In this document: one piece after another, positions 15,144-16,778 of the stretch
Layout: each line of letters starts with the position of its first letter
How positions within the stretch are numbered: position 1 is the first letter of the stretch
Origin: JBFWUW01 sp050247075
GTDB taxonomy: Bacteria; Planctomycetota; Planctomycetia; Pirellulales; JBFWUW01
Direction: 5' to 3'
Length of the DNA stretch: 16,778 nucleotides
Assembly (NCBI GenBank): GCA_050247075.1
Contig: JBFWUW010000106.1
Span: forward strand, 1-16,778
The notes under the pieces: generated by a model
Database searches by the model: none
Seen by the model: only the letters and a program-made list of their open reading frames with translations
Told to the model about the DNA's origin: nothing
Program-made: the position numbers and the translations under genes

Positions 15144-16151
15144 TCCCACCATCTGCGCAATCTTTCGTCCCGTTGCATTCAACGGGTAAGAAACCAGTTC
15201 CTCTGGTTCCAGCCAGCGGAGTTCGATTTCCGGCGCGGGGGATGTGCCGCGGGCAGCTGACTTGTAGCGGGCTTGGTGGCAAGTGAGGGTGATGGCGTAA
15301 CGCGTCACGCCGTGTTTGAGCGTGGCGAAGGTCTCTCCCAGGGCGATTTCCACGGCGGCCAACGCGCGAACCTTGTGTTGCAGTTCCACGGCGATCTCGG
15401 GCGGACTGGCGGCTTGCAGTTCAAACCGCGGAAAGTCCCACAGGCCAGCCCAGCGCCCCGCCTGGCCGCGGCGGACGAGCAAGACGCGGTTGCGGCGGCG
15501 GACCACGACGGCTGCCTCCCTCAGTGCGGTGATGGCGGGCTGCGGCTTGGGGGGCGGAATCAGCAATTGCACTCCGGCTACCCGCGCGGCACACAGCGCG
15601 GCGACGGGGCACCGCGGGCAATCTGGCGCCGTGGGGGTGCAAACCAAGGCCCCCAGTTCCATCAGCGCTTGGTTTAGTTCGCCCGGCTGACGCGGCGGCA
15701 AGATCGCCTGGGCCGCTTGCCACAACAGTTGCTGGCCCGTCGTGCCGTAAGGATTGCCGCGCGAACCGAGCAGCCGCGAGTAGACCCGCAACGTGTTGGC
15801 TTCAACAATCGGCTGGGGCTGGCCATAGGCAATCGACAAGATCGCCCCCGCCGTGTAGCGGCCAATGCCGGGCAACTCGCGAACGGCCTCGGCCGTGGTG
15901 GGAACTTTTCCGTCGTGCCGTTCCACGCAAATTTGGGCCGCACGGTGCAACTGGCGGGCGCGGCGGTAGTAACCTAGTCCTTCCCACAATCTCAAGACTT
16001 GCTGTTCCTCCGCCGCGGCCAGTGCGGCCAGGTTGGGAAAGGCCGCCATGAACCGCGAAAAATACGGCACCACCGTGGCGACCTGCGTCTGTTGCAGCAT
16101 GATCTCGCTGACCCAGACATGATACGGGTCACGAGTCCGACGCCACGGCAA
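15138..16151 (-). CDS. mutY: A/G-specific adenine DNA glycosylase
   Basis: Removes adenine opposite 8-oxoguanine. Visible parts: VSEIMLQQTQVATV with the catalytic Glu, the helix-hairpin-helix LPGIGRYTAGAIL, the iron-sulfur cluster cysteines C-x6-C-x2-C-x5-C (CTPTAPDCPRCPVAALC), and a C-terminal NUDIX-like 8-oxoG recognition domain (AAVVVRRRNRVLLVRRG...GLWDFPRFEL). Where E. coli MutY has the catalytic Asp138 (ILDGNVKRV), this protein has Glu (IVEANTLRV; codon on bases 15801-15803). The coordinates use the TTG at 16151, but family similarity continues upstream (RLRRRLLDWFATAQRDLPWRR), and that frame has no ATG, GTG or TTG before its stop at 16341-16343. The true start may be a CTG (16196 or 16184) or another rare codon, or the 5' end may be damaged. 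It converges on trpC. Confidence 0.9.
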   Translation of the reverse strand: MPWRRTRDPYHVWVSEIMLQQTQVATVVPYFSRFMAAFPNLAALAAAEEQQVLRLWEGLGYYRRARQLHRAAQICVERHDGKVPTTAEAVRELPGIGRYTAGAILSIAYGQPQPIVEANTLRVYSRLLGSRGNPYGTTGQQLLWQAAQAILPPRQPGELNQALMELGALVCTPTAPDCPRCPVAALCAARVAGVQLLIPPPKPQPAITALREAAVVVRRRNRVLLVRRGQAGRWAGLWDFPRFELQAASPPEIAVELQHKVRALAAVEIALGETFATLKHGVTRYAITLTCHQARYKSAARGTSPAPEIELRWLEPEELVSYPLNATGRKIAQMVGE

Positions 16152-16295
16152 GTCGCGCTGGGCGGTGGCAAACCAGTCCAGCAGCCTCCGCCGCAGGCGT
16201 GTTTTCCAACTTCCACCGGGCCAAGGGTCGTGGGCTGACGCAAGAACACGTTTGGCGGCGGGGGCGATGGCTCGGTCTCCGATGGCTGCTGGCGT

Positions 16296-16317
16296 GCGGA
16301 GATTGTAGCGTCTCCGC
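16296..16317. repeat. 7-bp perfect hairpin
   Basis: GCGGAGA, loop TTGTAGCG, TCTCCGC. The GGCGGAGATTG motif recurs at about 16369-16379 without the partner arm. The loop contains GTAG, as in the REP feet of this window. Confidence 0.45.
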
Positions 16318-16384
16318 CTTCCACGATGGCAGGGGAAGGATTAAAAACCGTGCTGGGAAAATATCGGCTGGCGGAGATTGAGCC

Positions 16385-16410
16385 CCCTCTCCCGGAGTAC
16401 CGGAAGAGGG
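16385..16410. repeat. 11-bp palindromic hairpin element
   Basis: CCCTCTCCCGG, loop AGTA, CCGGAAGAGGG: ten of eleven positions pair. Hairpins of this CCCTCTCCC...GGGAGAGGG style are scattered between genes in many high-GC bacteria. There is no T-run. Confidence 0.6.
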
Positions 16411-16413
16411 AGC

Positions 16414-16437
16414 ATCGGGCTTGGAAACGCCTCCTAC
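16414..16437 (-). repeat. REP-like unit, copy D (single, degenerate)
   Basis: On the minus strand this has the GTAGGAGGCG foot and stem start, then TTTCC and a weakened second arm (AAGCCCGAT). It shares GGAAACGCCTCCTAC with the right arm of copy C (15098-15112) and is likewise followed by ATCTG after one or two bases. It ends 14 bp before the ATG of the next gene. Confidence 0.6.
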
Positions 16438-16451
16438 GATCTGGATAAAGC

Positions 16452-16778
16452 ATGAGCGATACACGCGGGGGCATGACAGCCACGGTTCAAACGCGGGCGC
16501 AAAAGTGGCGTCGTCGCGGCGTCCGTTTTTTCTTGGTGGCGCTGGGGCTGACGGCTTGGTTTGGCACGCAGGCCATGATTGGCCGCAAGGAGTTTCCTAA
16601 GGACGGAATTGGCGACGCGGTCTTGGAATGGACCGGCGGCCTCAACAAATGGCTGCAAGACAACCCCCGATATGCCAATGGAGTGTTGATCGTTAGCTCG
16701 GCCGGTGTCGACTTTTTGGCGTTGTTTCTGTTGGGCAGTTCCATCTTTGGCCGCTCCATGCGGCCTTTCAGATCGGAA
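16452..16778 (+). CDS. membrane protein, 5' part (possibly PAP2-like)
   Basis: 109 codons from ATG to the window edge with no stop. After a basic N-terminus (TRAQKWRRRG) comes a hydrophobic segment FFLVALGLTAWFGTQAMIG (~26-44), a soluble loop with Trp-rich helical character (DAVLEWTGGLNKWLQDNPRYANG) and a second hydrophobic segment VLIVSSAGVDFLALFLLGSSIFG (~78-100), ending in RSMRPF. This layout and the SMRPF turn resemble the start of PAP2-like lipid phosphatase or sphingomyelin-synthase-like proteins, but the catalytic histidine motifs would lie beyond the window, so the assignment is tentative. A second ATG at 16473 is also possible. No clear ribosome binding site. Confidence 0.55.
   Translation, partial: MSDTRGGMTATVQTRAQKWRRRGVRFFLVALGLTAWFGTQAMIGRKEFPKDGIGDAVLEWTGGLNKWLQDNPRYANGVLIVSSAGVDFLALFLLGSSIFGRSMRPFRSE

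Larger units (their letters stand above)
16152..16451. other. repeat-rich gap upstream of mutY
   Basis: The part next to mutY (16152 to about 16196) probably encodes its N-terminal helix. The rest holds two hairpins (16296-16317 and 16385-16410) and a REP-like unit (16414-16437), but no further gene. Divergent promoters for mutY and the membrane protein should lie here, but none was recognised. Confidence 0.5.

Overview
The window looks like chromosomal DNA of a high-GC planctomycete, most likely of the Pirellulales type. This is inferred from gene content: a FlgM-like protein, an EF-hand repeat protein, eukaryote-like TPR and AAA proteins, a nucleoside hydrolase and weak Shine-Dalgarno use. 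No rRNA or tRNA gene, insertion sequence, CRISPR array or prophage gene was seen.

Layout. On the + strand come the 3' part of a citramalate/isopropylmalate-synthase-type gene (cimA, 2-928), valS (1158-4214) and a two-helix DUF3592-like membrane protein (4253-5086). A flgM-like gene (5090-5377, -) converges on it. After about 900 bp without a convincing gene comes a secreted protein with 14 EF-hand loops (6273-7901, +), closed by a strong intrinsic terminator. A 75-residue protein of unknown role (8317-8544, +) converges on a nucleoside hydrolase (8571-9509, -). A tight + strand run follows: a TPR-AAA ATPase (9806-11146), a TPR membrane protein (11165-12490) and purH (12503-14101), with gaps of 18 and 12 bp. 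Then come trpC (14234-15025, +), convergent mutY (15138-16151, -) and the start of a membrane protein running off the right edge (16452-16778, +).

Function. The housekeeping part covers isoleucine or leucine precursor synthesis (cimA), tryptophan synthesis (trpC), purine synthesis (purH) and salvage (nucleoside hydrolase), tRNA charging (valS) and oxidative-damage repair (mutY). The least explained protein-coding unit is the TPR-AAA plus TPR-membrane pair, which looks like a membrane-recruited ATP-driven remodelling module.

The most unusual DNA is between genes. Two repeat types recur and are joined to each other. One is a REP-like hairpin with a GTAGGA foot, found as single units and inverted pairs at four sites. 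The other is a set of degenerate seven-base phased repeats, which fills the whole purH-trpC gap, flanks the REP pair between trpC and mutY, and appears as five perfect TCAAAAA copies ending in the valS start codon. Both resemble known classes (enterobacterial and pseudomonad REP elements; cyanobacterial heptanucleotide STRRs), but their coupling and phasing to gene ends deserve checking. Two protein oddities also stand out: MutY has Glu where the catalytic Asp is expected, and ValRS carries a four-cysteine insertion plus a helical insertion in its editing domain.
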